Shown here piece after piece: positions 17,455-26,953 of a stretch of 64,000 nt of DNA. The notes below the pieces were generated by a model, which was given only the letters and a program-made list of their open reading frames with translations, did no database searches and was not told where the DNA came from. The number at the start of each line of letters is the position of its first letter. Within the stretch, counting starts at the first letter, position 1. The stretch comes from Prochlorococcus sp. AG-436-J02 (lineage in GTDB: Bacteria; Cyanobacteriota; Cyanobacteriia; PCC-6307; Cyanobiaceae). Both the position numbers and the translations under genes were made by a program. The stretch is from NCBI GenBank assembly GCA_003212625.1, contig QCPI01000001.1, forward strand, positions 124,001-188,000. Reading direction: 5' to 3'.

Positions 17455-18672
17455 TTGAGCGCATCACCTAAAAGTAACTTTGGATGGTCCATTATTTGTG
17501 TAGGTATATTTTTGATCTCTCCATTAAAAGCAACTGCGGCCAAAGAGCCATTAATGCGTGTCTTAATAGGTCATGAGAATAAGGCCAGATTTAGAGCGGA
17601 TGGGCTCAAGTTTATTTGGGTTAAGGGGATATCTCCTAACAAAAAAAGAATTAAATCTATAGATATAGTTTATAGTAATAGTAAGGTAAAATATGCAATT
17701 AATAATAATCTAAATTCATGGAATGAATTACCCAAGAATTTTAATCTAATTATAAAAAATAATGATAAACGAGGAATTTGGTTTAAAAATAGAAGGTATG
17801 CTGGTGAATTAAGAGTTTCATTAAATGAACAGAAGTTGCAAACAATAAATTATTTAAAATTAGAGAAATATTTAACAAGTGTTGTAGGTAGTGAAATGCC
17901 TAAAGAATTTCCCCTTGCGGCACTTCAAGCTCAAGCAATCGCATCAAGGACTTATGCCTTAAAACTTTTAGGAAAAGATAAATTATTTGATATTCATTCA
18001 ACTCAAGCTAGTCAAGTTTATTTAGGACTTGAAGCTGAAACAGAAAAAATAAATAGGGCAGTTAGAAGTACAAGTTCACTTGCTTTATTCTATGAAAATA
18101 AGCTTATAGAGGCTGTTTTTCATAGTAGTTCTGGTGGCAGGACAGAAAATAGCGGTCAAGTCTGGAAGTATCAATTACCTTATTTAAGAAGTGTTGTTGA
18201 TTATGATCAAAATAGTGATAAATATCGATGGTCAAAAAAAATTACTTCTGCTGAATTAGATCAGATATTTAGTGGTTTGGGCGGATTAAATGGTATGCAA
18301 ATTATAAAAAAAAGCAAAAGTGATAGAGTTTTAGAAATTAGCCTTCATGGCCCTAATGGAAGTAAAACTATTTCTGGTAAAACTTTGAGAGAAAAATTAG
18401 GATTACTTAGTACTAAATTTGATTTTGATATGAAATTTAATAAATACAATCAAGCAAATCAATTGAATTTTGCTAATAAGATAGTTAATGATATGGCTAC
18501 TAAAACACTTCCATTAATGCCAACTAGCTATTTTTTATTAGTGAAGGGTTATGGTGCTGGACATGGAGTTGGTATGAGTCAATGGGGTGCTAAAACAATG
18601 GCAGAAAGAGGAGCAAGCTTTAGTAAAATTCTAAAACATTATTATACTGGAGTACAAATAAAAACTTATTAG
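17455..18672 (+). CDS. SpoIID/LytB-domain protein
   Basis: A 405-residue exported protein starting at TTG (17455). The N-terminal hydrophobic segment SIICVGIFLISPLKATAA looks like a signal peptide. The SpoIID domain is clear: KYLTSVVGSEMPKEFPLAAL, QAQAIASRTYAL, HSSSGGRTENSGQVW, and near the C-terminus KGYGAGHGVGMSQWGAKTM. Relatives are amidase enhancers or lytic transglycosylases acting on peptidoglycan. A role in wall turnover is inferred; the substrate is unknown. The 18-bp hairpin that follows probably ends it. Confidence 0.85.
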   Translation: MSASPKSNFGWSIICVGIFLISPLKATAAKEPLMRVLIGHENKARFRADGLKFIWVKGISPNKKRIKSIDIVYSNSKVKYAINNNLNSWNELPKNFNLIIKNNDKRGIWFKNRRYAGELRVSLNEQKLQTINYLKLEKYLTSVVGSEMPKEFPLAALQAQAIASRTYALKLLGKDKLFDIHSTQASQVYLGLEAETEKINRAVRSTSSLALFYENKLIEAVFHSSSGGRTENSGQVWKYQLPYLRSVVDYDQNSDKYRWSKKITSAELDQIFSGLGGLNGMQIIKKSKSDRVLEISLHGPNGSKTISGKTLREKLGLLSTKFDFDMKFNKYNQANQLNFANKIVNDMATKTLPLMPTSYFLLVKGYGAGHGVGMSQWGAKTMAERGASFSKILKHYYTGVQIKTY

Positions 18673-18687
18673 AAGAATATTTAACTC

Positions 18688-18726
18688 GATCTAATTTAAT
18701 ATAAATTTTTTATATTAAATTAGATC
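18688..18726. terminator. Perfect 18-bp AT-rich hairpin, two-way terminator
   Basis: The arms 18688-18705 and 18709-18726 are perfect complements with loop TTT. It lies between two stops facing each other: the SpoIID gene (18672) and truB (18729). The A/T-rich ends supply T runs for both strands. Confidence 0.8.
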
Positions 18727-18728
18727 TA

Positions 18729-19664
18729 TTATCCGATTGCATTGAAAACAACCTTAGGCTTAATTGTGAAATCTTCTTCTAATTCTGCTATGCCTGCGAT
18801 TTTATTTCTTTGATCAAATACTAATATATATTTTTCATTATCTTCATCCTTGTTACCCCTGGTTAATTTTAAGCGTTTAGCATTGTCCTGGAAATTTACT
18901 TTTCTTCCTGAGCGCCAGCTAATCAACTCTGTCTCGGAAATTAATTTGAAAGAAGAAAGATGCTTTAAGAAATTTTTAGGATTGAGAATTTTAGGTTTCT
19001 TTCTTTCTATATATAACTCTGATTTATCAGGAAGTAATATAGAATCATTTTCATTAAAACTATAAGCTTTTGTACGGCGTAAATTTTTTAAATAAGCACC
19101 ACATCCCAATTTTTCTCCAATATCTCTTGCTAATGATCTAATATACGTTCCTTTTGAGCAATCAATGTCAATTACTAACTCACCTTTATTTTGAGACCAG
19201 CTTATTAAATTTAATCTTTTTATAGTAATTCTCTTAGGATTTAAATCAAATTTCTCTCCTCTCCTTGCTTTCTTATATGCTCTTTCTCCTTTGACATGAA
19301 CGCTAGAAAACATGGGGGGTGTTTGTAATATCTCACCCCTAAAATTCTCTAATAGTTTATTTAAATTATTTTCGCTGATTATGGGCCAACGTTTGGATTG
19401 TATAACTACTCCTTGCATATCATCAGTATTGGTAGAAGAGCCTAATTGAATTATTCCTTTATATGCTTTAGAGCCTTTTAAATAAGAGATTAATCTTGTC
19501 GCATCGCCTATAGCTATCGGAAGGACTCCCGTCACTGATGGATCAAGAGTCCCTCCATGCCCAATCTTTTTAATACCAAATACTTTTCGAAGCCTATTGA
19601 CGCAATCATGAGAGGTAAGCCCAGCAGGCTTATCAATGACAATAAATCCAAAAGGCTTTTCCAA
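18729..19664 (-). CDS. truB: tRNA pseudouridine(55) synthase
   Basis: A 311-residue enzyme making pseudouridine-55 in the T loop of tRNAs. The catalytic Asp is Asp41 in GHGGTLDPSVTGVLPIAIGD. Other family blocks: YKGIIQLGSSTNTDD, GEILQTPPMFSSVHVKGERA and SKGTYIRSLARDIG. The C-terminal part is a PUA-like region. Complete length. It is divergent from the methyltransferase at 19761. Confidence 0.95.
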   Translation of the reverse strand: MEKPFGFIVIDKPAGLTSHDCVNRLRKVFGIKKIGHGGTLDPSVTGVLPIAIGDATRLISYLKGSKAYKGIIQLGSSTNTDDMQGVVIQSKRWPIISENNLNKLLENFRGEILQTPPMFSSVHVKGERAYKKARRGEKFDLNPKRITIKRLNLISWSQNKGELVIDIDCSKGTYIRSLARDIGEKLGCGAYLKNLRRTKAYSFNENDSILLPDKSELYIERKKPKILNPKNFLKHLSSFKLISETELISWRSGRKVNFQDNAKRLKLTRGNKDEDNEKYILVFDQRNKIAGIAELEEDFTIKPKVVFNAIG

Positions 19665-19760
19665 GATTAATTTTGTAGGTTTAAGCTCACATGAAAAGAT
19701 TGTTCAAGTAACCCTGAACATTTAAAGTTATAACTCATTGTTTTCAGTGAGAAAGATAAT

Positions 19761-20507
19761 ATGAGCAATTTAGATCTAAGTGTTTCTAGTTTCCTTGAAG
19801 ATGGCTTTAATTTAAAAAATCATCTTATTAAGTTCCTTCATATAAATAATGAACAGCTGGATCAAAGATTGATTAAGGGTGTGGATGATTTAGCAGCCTT
19901 GCACCCAGGCGCTTTTAATAAACACGATGCAGAAGATTTTTACGAAGAAAAAGTAGGAGATGCTCATTTGATAGATCTAGCATCATGGCATTTAAATAGT
20001 TCTTCTTACATAGCTGATACGCTTCGTCTTCAACAAAAATTTGCTTTCGGAAAAGTTTTGGATTTTGGAGGAGGTATTGGTACACATGCCCTTGCAGCTT
20101 CATTCTTGTCAGATGTAGAACATGTTTGGTTTGTGGATCTTAACCCTCAAAATAGAAGTTTCGTAGAGCAAAGGGCTAAGCAATTATGTATTGAAGATAA
20201 GATCTCAATACATAGAGACTTAGAAAGCATATCTGATGTGATGTTTGATTCTATTATTTGTCTTGATGTGTTAGAGCATCTTCCAGATCCATCAAGGCAA
20301 CTACATATATTTATGGAAAAACTTTCTCCAGAAGGAGTAGCTCTAATGAATTGGTATTTTTATAAAGGAAAAAACGAAGAATACCCTTTTCATTTTGACG
20401 ATCCAGATATGATTCGAAAATTCTTTGTTACCTTACAATTAAACTTCATAGAAGTTTTTCACCCATTTTTAATTACTACTCGAGCTTATAAACTATTAAG
20501 AAAATAA
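19761..20507 (+). CDS. SAM-dependent methyltransferase, class I
   Basis: A 248-residue protein. The SAM-binding motif FGKVLDFGGGIGTHALAASF lies at about residues 95-114, motif II VWFVDLNPQNRSF follows, and the later block SIICLDVLEHLPDPS is typical of Methyltransf_11/25 folds. The substrate cannot be deduced. The N-terminal 90 residues (with a LHPGAFNKHDAEDFYEEK stretch) have no known match. It converges with rpmA at an 8-base gap. Confidence 0.8.
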   Translation: MSNLDLSVSSFLEDGFNLKNHLIKFLHINNEQLDQRLIKGVDDLAALHPGAFNKHDAEDFYEEKVGDAHLIDLASWHLNSSSYIADTLRLQQKFAFGKVLDFGGGIGTHALAASFLSDVEHVWFVDLNPQNRSFVEQRAKQLCIEDKISIHRDLESISDVMFDSIICLDVLEHLPDPSRQLHIFMEKLSPEGVALMNWYFYKGKNEEYPFHFDDPDMIRKFFVTLQLNFIEVFHPFLITTRAYKLLRK

Positions 20508-20514
20508 ATTTAAA

Positions 20515-20787
20515 TTATTTTGATTTTGCTGTAGATATATTAATTCTTTTTCTATTTCTTAATCCTCTACGAATACTTTCAAAATGAACAGAGCCATCTG
20601 TTAATGCAAACAGAGTATCATCTTTGCCCTTGCCTACATTAATTCCTGGAAGAATAGATGTTCCTCTTTGGCGTATAAGAATAGATCCAGCTGTTACTGT
20701 TTCTCCCCCATAGGCTTTAACACCAAGTCTTTTTGAGTTTGAATCTCTTCCATTTCTAGTTGATCCAGTACCTTTCTTATGAGCCAT
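20515..20787 (-). CDS. rpmA: 50S ribosomal protein L27
   Basis: A 90-residue protein with the L27 signature: [20 protein letters not shown] at the start and [20 protein letters not shown] in the middle. It sits near the peptidyl-transferase centre of the large subunit. It follows rplU by 19 bases in the same direction, the usual bacterial order. Confidence 0.97.
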   Translation of the reverse strand: MAHKKGTGSTRNGRDSNSKRLGVKAYGGETVTAGSILIRQRGTSILPGINVGKGKDDTLFALTDGSVHFESIRRGLRNRKRINISTAKSK

Positions 20788-20806
20788 GGCTTATGTAGTC
20801 TTTGAA

Positions 20807-21241
20807 TTAACTTAAATCTGATTCTACTTTATTAGTCGTGGTTTTGGGCTCTTTGGTTTCTTTGGCTTTTTTTGTCTTTGATCCAACAGTTATTGACTGA
20901 ACTAAAACCCTTGTAAGTTCTTGACGATGACCATTCTTACGTCTTGTTTTCTTTTTTGGTCGCATTTTATAAACAATAATTTTAGGTCCTCTTCGATGTT
21001 CTAAAACTTTGATTTCTACTTTCGCATCTTTTACATAAGGTTTTCCAAGCTTTAAACCTTTCTCATCTTTGATTAGAAGAACATTTTTAATAGTTAAAAC
21101 ATCATTAATTTCTGCATTACATCGATCTAAATCGTAATAGCGATTAGCTTGAAGCCAAAATTGTTTTCCTGAAGTTTCAACTATCGCATAAGTCTCTGTT
21201 TGTGTGGTTTCCTGTTTGGGAGATGGTTTCTTAGCAGCCAT
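20807..21241 (-). CDS. rplU: 50S ribosomal protein L21
   Basis: A large-subunit protein, 144 residues from the ATG at 21241; an in-frame GTG at 21256 would add MSQII but is less likely. The L21 core is YAIVETSGKQFWLQANRYYD and HRRGPKIIVYKMRPKKKTRR, KNGHRQELTRVLVQSI. Longer than the usual roughly 100 residues, with a polar N-terminal extension (MAAKKPSPKQETTQTET) and a lysine/threonine-rich tail. Operon with rpmA; divergent from kaiB. Confidence 0.95.
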   Translation of the reverse strand: MAAKKPSPKQETTQTETYAIVETSGKQFWLQANRYYDLDRCNAEINDVLTIKNVLLIKDEKGLKLGKPYVKDAKVEIKVLEHRRGPKIIVYKMRPKKKTRRKNGHRQELTRVLVQSITVGSKTKKAKETKEPKTTTNKVESDLS

Positions 21242-21422
21242 AATTATTTGTGACACGTTAAGGCTCGAAATAAATTAAATAAGGAGCTTAGTCCTGCTTA
21301 ATTTAAAAATCGATTAAGCCTTAACCGTAATCGAAAAACAAACTAACATTTTCGCTTTTTGGTGGTTACTTAGTCAAGATTTAATAAGGGTATATATTCT
21401 CTGGATTTTTTGGAGGTTTAAA

Positions 21423-21746
21423 ATGAATGCTAGGAAGACATACATTCTCAAGCTTTATGTGGCTGGGAATACCCCGAATTCAATGCGAGCTTTGAATACA
21501 TTGAGAGAAATCTTAGAAAGTGAATTTAAAGGTGTCTATGCTTTAAAAGTTATTGATGTTTTAAAAAGTCCTCAATTAGCAGAAGAAGATAAAATACTTG
21601 CTACCCCAACACTTGCAAAGATTTTACCTCCACCTGTTCGAAGAATAATTGGTGACCTATCAGATAGAGAAAAGGTTTTAATTGGCTTGGACCTTTTATA
21701 TGATGAGTTATCAGATCAAGAAATGTTTTATTCTTCCGATAAATAA
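21423..21746 (+). CDS. kaiB: Circadian clock protein KaiB
   Basis: A 107-residue thioredoxin-like clock protein that binds the CI ring of KaiC. Family features: [20 protein letters not shown] at the start, then [20 protein letters not shown] and [26 protein letters not shown] lies six bases before the ATG, a strong and locally unusual Shine-Dalgarno; TATATT at 21393-21398 could be the -10 box. No kaiA precedes it: only 166 bases separate kaiB from rplU. Prochlorococcus is known to lack kaiA. Confidence 0.96.
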   Translation: MNARKTYILKLYVAGNTPNSMRALNTLREILESEFKGVYALKVIDVLKSPQLAEEDKILATPTLAKILPPPVRRIIGDLSDREKVLIGLDLLYDELSDQEMFYSSDK

Positions 21747-21876
21747 TGCAATTTTAAAACAAGAAGTAAATGAATTCTTAAGTCCAACCTACAACTAAAC
21801 TGTTTTTGCTGTTTTTTTATTATGTTTTGTATATAAGAGCTATTAGCGTTCTTTAATTAAAAAGATTTTAGCAAAA

Positions 21877-23376
21877 ATGCAGGTTCAAAAACTTCCTACT
21901 GGAATTGAGGGCTTTGATGATATTTGTCATGGTGGTTTGCCAAATGCTCGAAGTACCCTTGTTAGTGGTACATCTGGTACAGGTAAAACAGTTTTTTCTC
22001 TGCAATACCTTCATCATGGAATTTGCAATTTTGATGAGCCAGGGGTCTTTGTTACTTTTGAAGAATCCCCATTAGATATCATTCGAAATGCGGCAAGTTT
22101 TGGTTGGGATTTACAAGAATTAATTGATCAAAATAAACTATTTATTTTAGATGCATCTCCAGATCCTGATGGACAAGATGTTGCTGGAAGTTTTGATTTA
22201 TCAGGATTAATTGAGAGGATTAGTTATGCAATTCGAAAGTTTAAAGCTAAAAGAGTTGCTATAGATTCAATGACAGCAGTTTTCCAACAGTATGATGCTA
22301 TATATGTTGTTAGAAGAGAGATCTTTAGATTAATAGCAAGACTTAAAGAAATAGGCGTCACAACTGTTATGACTACTGAAAGAATAGATGAATATGGTCC
22401 AATTGCTAGATATGGTGTTGAAGAATTTGTCTCTGATAACGTTGTTATTTTGAGGAATGTTTTAGAGGCAGAGAAAAGGAGAAGAACCGTAGAAATTTTG
22501 AAATTAAGAGGGACCACACATATGAAGGGTGAATTCCCATTTACCATGGGATCTCAGGGGATAGTTGCATTCCCTTTGGGCGCCATGAGATTAACTCAAA
22601 GATCCTCAAATATTCGAATAAGCTCTGGGGTCCCCGATTTGGATGAAATGTGTGGAGGTGGCTATTTTCAAGATTCAATCATTCTTGCAACTGGTGCTAC
22701 AGGTACTGGAAAAACAATGTTAGTTTCTAAGTTTGTTGAAGATGCTTACATAAATAAAGAAAGAACAATACTTTTTGCTTATGAAGAGTCAAGAGCACAA
22801 CTTCTTCGTAATGCGACTAGCTGGGGTATAGATTTTGAAAAGATGGAAGCAGATGGATTATTGAAGATTATTTGTGCTTATCCAGAATCAACTGGGTTGG
22901 AAGATCATTTGCAAATTATTAAATCCGAGATTAGCGAATATAAACCTTCAAGAATGGCAATTGATTCTCTTTCTGCATTAGCTAGAGGTGTAAGTTTGAA
23001 TGCTTTTAGGCAGTTTGTTATTGGAGTAACTGGTTATGCAAAACAGGAAGAAATAGCAGGATTCTTTACAAATACTGCAGAAGAATTCATGGGGAGCCAT
23101 TCCATTACTGATTCACACATATCAACAATAACTGATACTATTTTGCTTTTGCAATATGTAGAAATAAGAGGTGAAATGGCTAGAGCTATCAATGTTTTTA
23201 AGATGAGAGGATCATGGCATGACAAAAGGATACGCGAATATATCATTACAAACGAAGGACCTGAAATTAAAGATTCATTCTCTAATTTTGAGCAGATATT
23301 TAGTGGTGCTCCTCATCGCATTAATCCTGATGAGCAGGTCCCTGGGGTATTTAAAAGTATTCAATCAAATGAATAG
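21877..23376 (+). CDS. kaiC: Circadian clock ATPase/autokinase KaiC
   Basis: A 499-residue double RecA-like ATPase. CI has Walker A GTSGTGKT (31-38) and catalytic FEE (61-63). CII has GATGTGKT (273-280) and AYEES (about 301-305). The phosphorylation pair is Ser416-Thr417 in SHISTITDT. Compared with the 519-residue Synechococcus elongatus protein it is shorter, and the C-terminal tail (APHRINPDEQVPGVFKSIQS) is unlike the KaiA-binding tail, consistent with a KaiA-less clock. It lies 130 bases after kaiB and converges on nblS. Confidence 0.97.
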   Translation: MQVQKLPTGIEGFDDICHGGLPNARSTLVSGTSGTGKTVFSLQYLHHGICNFDEPGVFVTFEESPLDIIRNAASFGWDLQELIDQNKLFILDASPDPDGQDVAGSFDLSGLIERISYAIRKFKAKRVAIDSMTAVFQQYDAIYVVRREIFRLIARLKEIGVTTVMTTERIDEYGPIARYGVEEFVSDNVVILRNVLEAEKRRRTVEILKLRGTTHMKGEFPFTMGSQGIVAFPLGAMRLTQRSSNIRISSGVPDLDEMCGGGYFQDSIILATGATGTGKTMLVSKFVEDAYINKERTILFAYEESRAQLLRNATSWGIDFEKMEADGLLKIICAYPESTGLEDHLQIIKSEISEYKPSRMAIDSLSALARGVSLNAFRQFVIGVTGYAKQEEIAGFFTNTAEEFMGSHSITDSHISTITDTILLLQYVEIRGEMARAINVFKMRGSWHDKRIREYIITNEGPEIKDSFSNFEQIFSGAPHRINPDEQVPGVFKSIQSNE

Positions 23377-23407
23377 GAATTCTTTAAAAAATAAGTCCTA
23401 TTCATTT
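23367..23407. terminator. Hairpin spanning the kaiC and nblS stop codons
   Basis: A 12-bp perfect stem (AAATGAATAGGA with TCCTATTCATTT) around a 17-base loop. The left arm includes the kaiC TAG and the right arm the complement of the nblS TAG. Only 21 bases separate the genes, so this is the only candidate to stop either transcript. Confidence 0.6.
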
Positions 23408-25449
23408 TCTATTTCCCAATTTTTCCTCGCAGACTTTAACCATAATTGATCAGCATCAGATTCTTCAAGAGGAAGTTCAAACCAAAATATAGTTCCAGTA
23501 TTTTGTTCACTAGCCATTCTTATTTCACTTCCATGTTTATCAACAATCCCTTTAACAATTGAAAGTCCTAATCCAGTTCCTACCTCGGTGTGTACAGAAT
23601 CTTCGACTCTATAAAAACGTTCAAAGATTCTTTGTTGATCAACTTCAGAAATTCCGCACCCAGTATCAGATACCTCTAACCTGATTTTAGGCATTGGAGA
23701 TAATATTTCACACTGGGGAGCTTTATTATTTAGATCAATAGGAGAAGCAACGCAGGAATCTGGCCATGTATAAGCTTGTAAATTTATTATTCCTCCTCGA
23801 TTACTGAATTTAAGTGCATTACCTACAAGATTATCTAAAACTTGAAGTAACATATCCCAGTTTCCTAAGACAAATGGTAAATTATCTTCTATATTTAATG
23901 TTAATTTTACATGCTTCTCTTCAGCGTTAAGTTTATAGTTTCTTAGTGTTTGTTCTATAGCTTCTTTTATACTTAGTGCTTCTAATTGTATCGTTCTTCC
24001 TGACTCTAACTTGGATAAGTCAAGAACATCATTGACTAAACGAGTAAGTCTATCTGTTTCTGAATTGGCAACACCTAGAAATTCTTTTTGCTCATCTTTG
24101 GTAAGTTGTTCTCCTAAGTCATATAATGTTTCAACATAGCTTTTTATATTAAATAAGGGTGTTCTTAATTCGTGAGAAACATTGCTTATAAATCGCTTTT
24201 GTGCTGCATTCAATTGGACTTCTCTAGTAAGATCTTGTACTGTCACAGCAATACCTTTTATGTTTTCTCCCGTTGTATCTGTAACTGATTTTAAAACAAT
24301 CCGGAGTGTTCTTGGAGGCTCTTCAAGATTGCAACGTAAATCATCGCTATCCCCAAAGTTGTTTAAAAGTGAGGTTATTGGTGTCTCTAGTTTTTTTATA
24401 AGTAAATCAGGAAGTTGATCTAATAGCTTTTGACCTTCAAGATTTCTACCTTCCCAGCGGAAAAGTCTTCTAGCAGTGGGATTAACCAAAACGATCTTTC
24501 CTAGTTCATCAAGAAGAAGAGCTCCATCTGCCATTGTGGCTATTAAAGATTGTTGTTTAACTTGCGCAGCCTTTAATTCTTCAATATTCGCTGCCTCATA
24601 GTCTTCTAATTTGGATGCCATTGCATTAAAACCATTTAATAATTCTCCAAGCTCCCCACTCATGGGGAGATCTACTCTGGATTTGAAATTGCCTTTGGCA
24701 ATTTCTCTTACTCCAATAACTAATTCTCTAATTGGCCTTGTGATTGTTAGTGCATTAAATACTGCTCCAATTATTACTAAAACCCAAATAGAAATAAATA
24801 CAGCCACAGTAATTTCTCTAGTTAGTGCTGCAGTCGCAAGTGCTTTCTTATTAGGTGTTACTCCAAGTGCCAATGTGCCTAAATATTCACCTTTCCAAAG
24901 CATTGGGACAAAAACGTCAGTTACTTGTCCTTGTGGAGTCGAGTGTTGTCTTACTAATGGAAATTGAGGTTGTTTCTTTAATTCATTAGGTAGTTTAAGT
25001 TTTCTAGTTAGTTGTAAAGCTCCTTCATCTTCTGAAGCTGAATTTGTTGCACTTACTGGGATACCAAGTTTTACAAAGCCATCTGGATCTGTAAAGAAAA
25101 TGTACCTTAAATTCCTGCTTGAGCGCCAGAACTTTTCAGCAACATTAAAAAGTTCTCTTGTTTGGTTCTTGGCTACTAGCTCTGTCACGTTTCCTGATAA
25201 TAATAATCCTAAATCTCTTGCATATCTGGTATCGTTCATTCCCGCATCTTTTTGTATAGTACTTAAAGAAAAGAATGTAATTAGTGTCATTATAAAACTA
25301 ACTACTAGGGTTCCAAAAGCTAGTAATTTTGATCTTAGATTGAACCTAGACCACCATAAAAAAATTTTCTCTAAGATACTTAAATTATCCTGTACATTAT
25401 CTTCCATTGGTGAAAAAATATTATTTTGATTTGGATCTGAGTTATTCAC
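23398..25449 (-). CDS. nblS: NblS/Hik33-type sensor histidine kinase
   Basis: A 683-residue membrane kinase. Order: TM1 (about 39-62, LLAFGTLVVSFIMTLITFFS), periplasmic/lumenal sensor region, TM2 (about 215-240), HAMP (TITRPIRELVIGVREIAKGN), PAS-like region (about 295-410), dimerisation domain with the phospho-His in FISNVSHELRTPLFNIKSYV, then ATPase boxes N (DNLVGNALKFS), G1 (VSDTGCGIS) and G2 (GTGLGLSIVKGI). NblS controls high-light and nutrient-stress genes, including hli genes, in cyanobacteria. It starts nine bases after purD and is probably co-transcribed with it. Confidence 0.93.
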   Translation of the reverse strand: MNNSDPNQNNIFSPMEDNVQDNLSILEKIFLWWSRFNLRSKLLAFGTLVVSFIMTLITFFSLSTIQKDAGMNDTRYARDLGLLLSGNVTELVAKNQTRELFNVAEKFWRSSRNLRYIFFTDPDGFVKLGIPVSATNSASEDEGALQLTRKLKLPNELKKQPQFPLVRQHSTPQGQVTDVFVPMLWKGEYLGTLALGVTPNKKALATAALTREITVAVFISIWVLVIIGAVFNALTITRPIRELVIGVREIAKGNFKSRVDLPMSGELGELLNGFNAMASKLEDYEAANIEELKAAQVKQQSLIATMADGALLLDELGKIVLVNPTARRLFRWEGRNLEGQKLLDQLPDLLIKKLETPITSLLNNFGDSDDLRCNLEEPPRTLRIVLKSVTDTTGENIKGIAVTVQDLTREVQLNAAQKRFISNVSHELRTPLFNIKSYVETLYDLGEQLTKDEQKEFLGVANSETDRLTRLVNDVLDLSKLESGRTIQLEALSIKEAIEQTLRNYKLNAEEKHVKLTLNIEDNLPFVLGNWDMLLQVLDNLVGNALKFSNRGGIINLQAYTWPDSCVASPIDLNNKAPQCEILSPMPKIRLEVSDTGCGISEVDQQRIFERFYRVEDSVHTEVGTGLGLSIVKGIVDKHGSEIRMASEQNTGTIFWFELPLEESDADQLWLKSARKNWEIENE

Positions 25450-25458
25450 AATGATATT

Positions 25459-26772
25459 TTAAGTTGAAATATTTCTTACTTGATAGCCAATATCCTTGCG
25501 AAAATGCATGCCATCAAAATTTATTTGTTTTAGCGTATCGTAGCCTAGTTCGAAAGCTTTATCGAAGTTTTCTCCTTGAGCAACTACTGAAAGTACTCTT
25601 CCACCTGAAGTAATTATATTGTCAAATTGACTGATTGTGGTCCCAGCATGAAAAAGTTGGATTGAGGAATTTGATTCAGAAGTTATATGTATCTGGTCGC
25701 CTTTTTGGGGCTTCTCAGGGTATCCCTTGGCTGCTGCAACAATACAAGCACTGCATAAATCTTTAAATGTAAGCTTTGGGGCCTTTCCTAAATCTCCTTG
25801 AGCGCATGAAAAAAGTACAGATGCAAATTCTTCTCCCATTAATGGCATTAATGCTTGACATTCTGGGTCACCAAAGCGGCAATTAAATTCAATAACTTTT
25901 GGACCAGATGCTGTGAGCATTAAGCCTGCATAGATCACGCCTATATATTTGATTTTCTTTTTTTTTAAACCTTCTAATGTTGGGATAAGAATTAGCTCAG
26001 TTAATTCTTGAAGATCTTTTTGATTTACGAGAGGAGCAGGTGCATAGGCTCCCATCCCACCAGTATTGGGCCCTTCGTCTCCTTCAAGCAACCTTTTGTG
26101 ATCTTGTGCTGGTGGAAGAACAATTAATTTCTCTCCATCGCAGAGGGCAAAAATAGAAACCTCTGGCCCTTCAATTCTTTCTTCAAGGATGACCTTATTT
26201 CCTGCAGAGCCAAATTTTCCTGAAAAGACTTCTTGAATAGCATTCCTAGATTGTTCAATAGTTTCACAAACTGTTACTCCTTTGCCTGCTGCAAGACCAT
26301 CTGCTTTGATAACAAGAGGTTGTTTAAATCTATCAAGAATTCCTAGGGCTTCCTCTTTAGAGTGTGTAGTCCAGTACTTTGCTGTAGGAATATTGTTTTC
26401 TATCATTAGCGTTTTAGCCCAGTCTTTACTTGCTTCTAATTGAGCACCTTCTTTGCAAGGTCCGAAAACTGTTATTCCTGCCTCGCGCATTTTATTTGCT
26501 AACCCCTCTGCGAGAGGAATTTCAGGACCAATAATCACTAAATTAATTTTCAGTTTTTGACACTCAGAAATAATTGTTTCTTCATCTTTAGTTTTTAGGC
26601 AAATACATTTTTGAAAGTTAGAGGTCCCGCCATTCCCTGGGCAAACATAAATTTGTTCAATAGATTTGTTTTTTGATAAAGCCCAAGCAATAGCGTTTTC
26701 TCTTCCACCACTCCCAATTATTAAAATCCTTTTTAATTCGCTTAATCCTTGAACTTTTGAATTGTTTGTCAT
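25459..26772 (-). CDS. purD: Phosphoribosylamine--glycine ligase
   Basis: A 437-residue ATP-grasp enzyme for the second step of purine synthesis (GAR formation). Visible: ILIIGSGGRENAIAWALSKN at the N-terminus, KADGLAAGKGVTVCE (ATP-grasp), HKRLLEGDEGPNTGGMGAYA and EFNCRFGDPECQALMPLM. Complete. It is divergent from purC across 181 bases, so both purine genes may share a control region. Downstream is nblS. Confidence 0.96.
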   Translation of the reverse strand: MTNNSKVQGLSELKRILIIGSGGRENAIAWALSKNKSIEQIYVCPGNGGTSNFQKCICLKTKDEETIISECQKLKINLVIIGPEIPLAEGLANKMREAGITVFGPCKEGAQLEASKDWAKTLMIENNIPTAKYWTTHSKEEALGILDRFKQPLVIKADGLAAGKGVTVCETIEQSRNAIQEVFSGKFGSAGNKVILEERIEGPEVSIFALCDGEKLIVLPPAQDHKRLLEGDEGPNTGGMGAYAPAPLVNQKDLQELTELILIPTLEGLKKKKIKYIGVIYAGLMLTASGPKVIEFNCRFGDPECQALMPLMGEEFASVLFSCAQGDLGKAPKLTFKDLCSACIVAAAKGYPEKPQKGDQIHITSESNSSIQLFHAGTTISQFDNIITSGGRVLSVVAQGENFDKAFELGYDTLKQINFDGMHFRKDIGYQVRNIST

Positions 26773-26953
26773 GGTTTTTCTCTTGCTTGATTGAAAAAGT
26801 AGTTTTAGTGGATTTATTGAATTATTTAGTTGATAAATTGTTGTTAGAAAAATTGTTGAGTTGTTTGAATTTTAGTATTTAAATAAATTTGTTTTGATTG
26901 AGGTGATTTTTTTAGCATTGTCTATTTATACTAATTTGATATGAGAAGCATTA

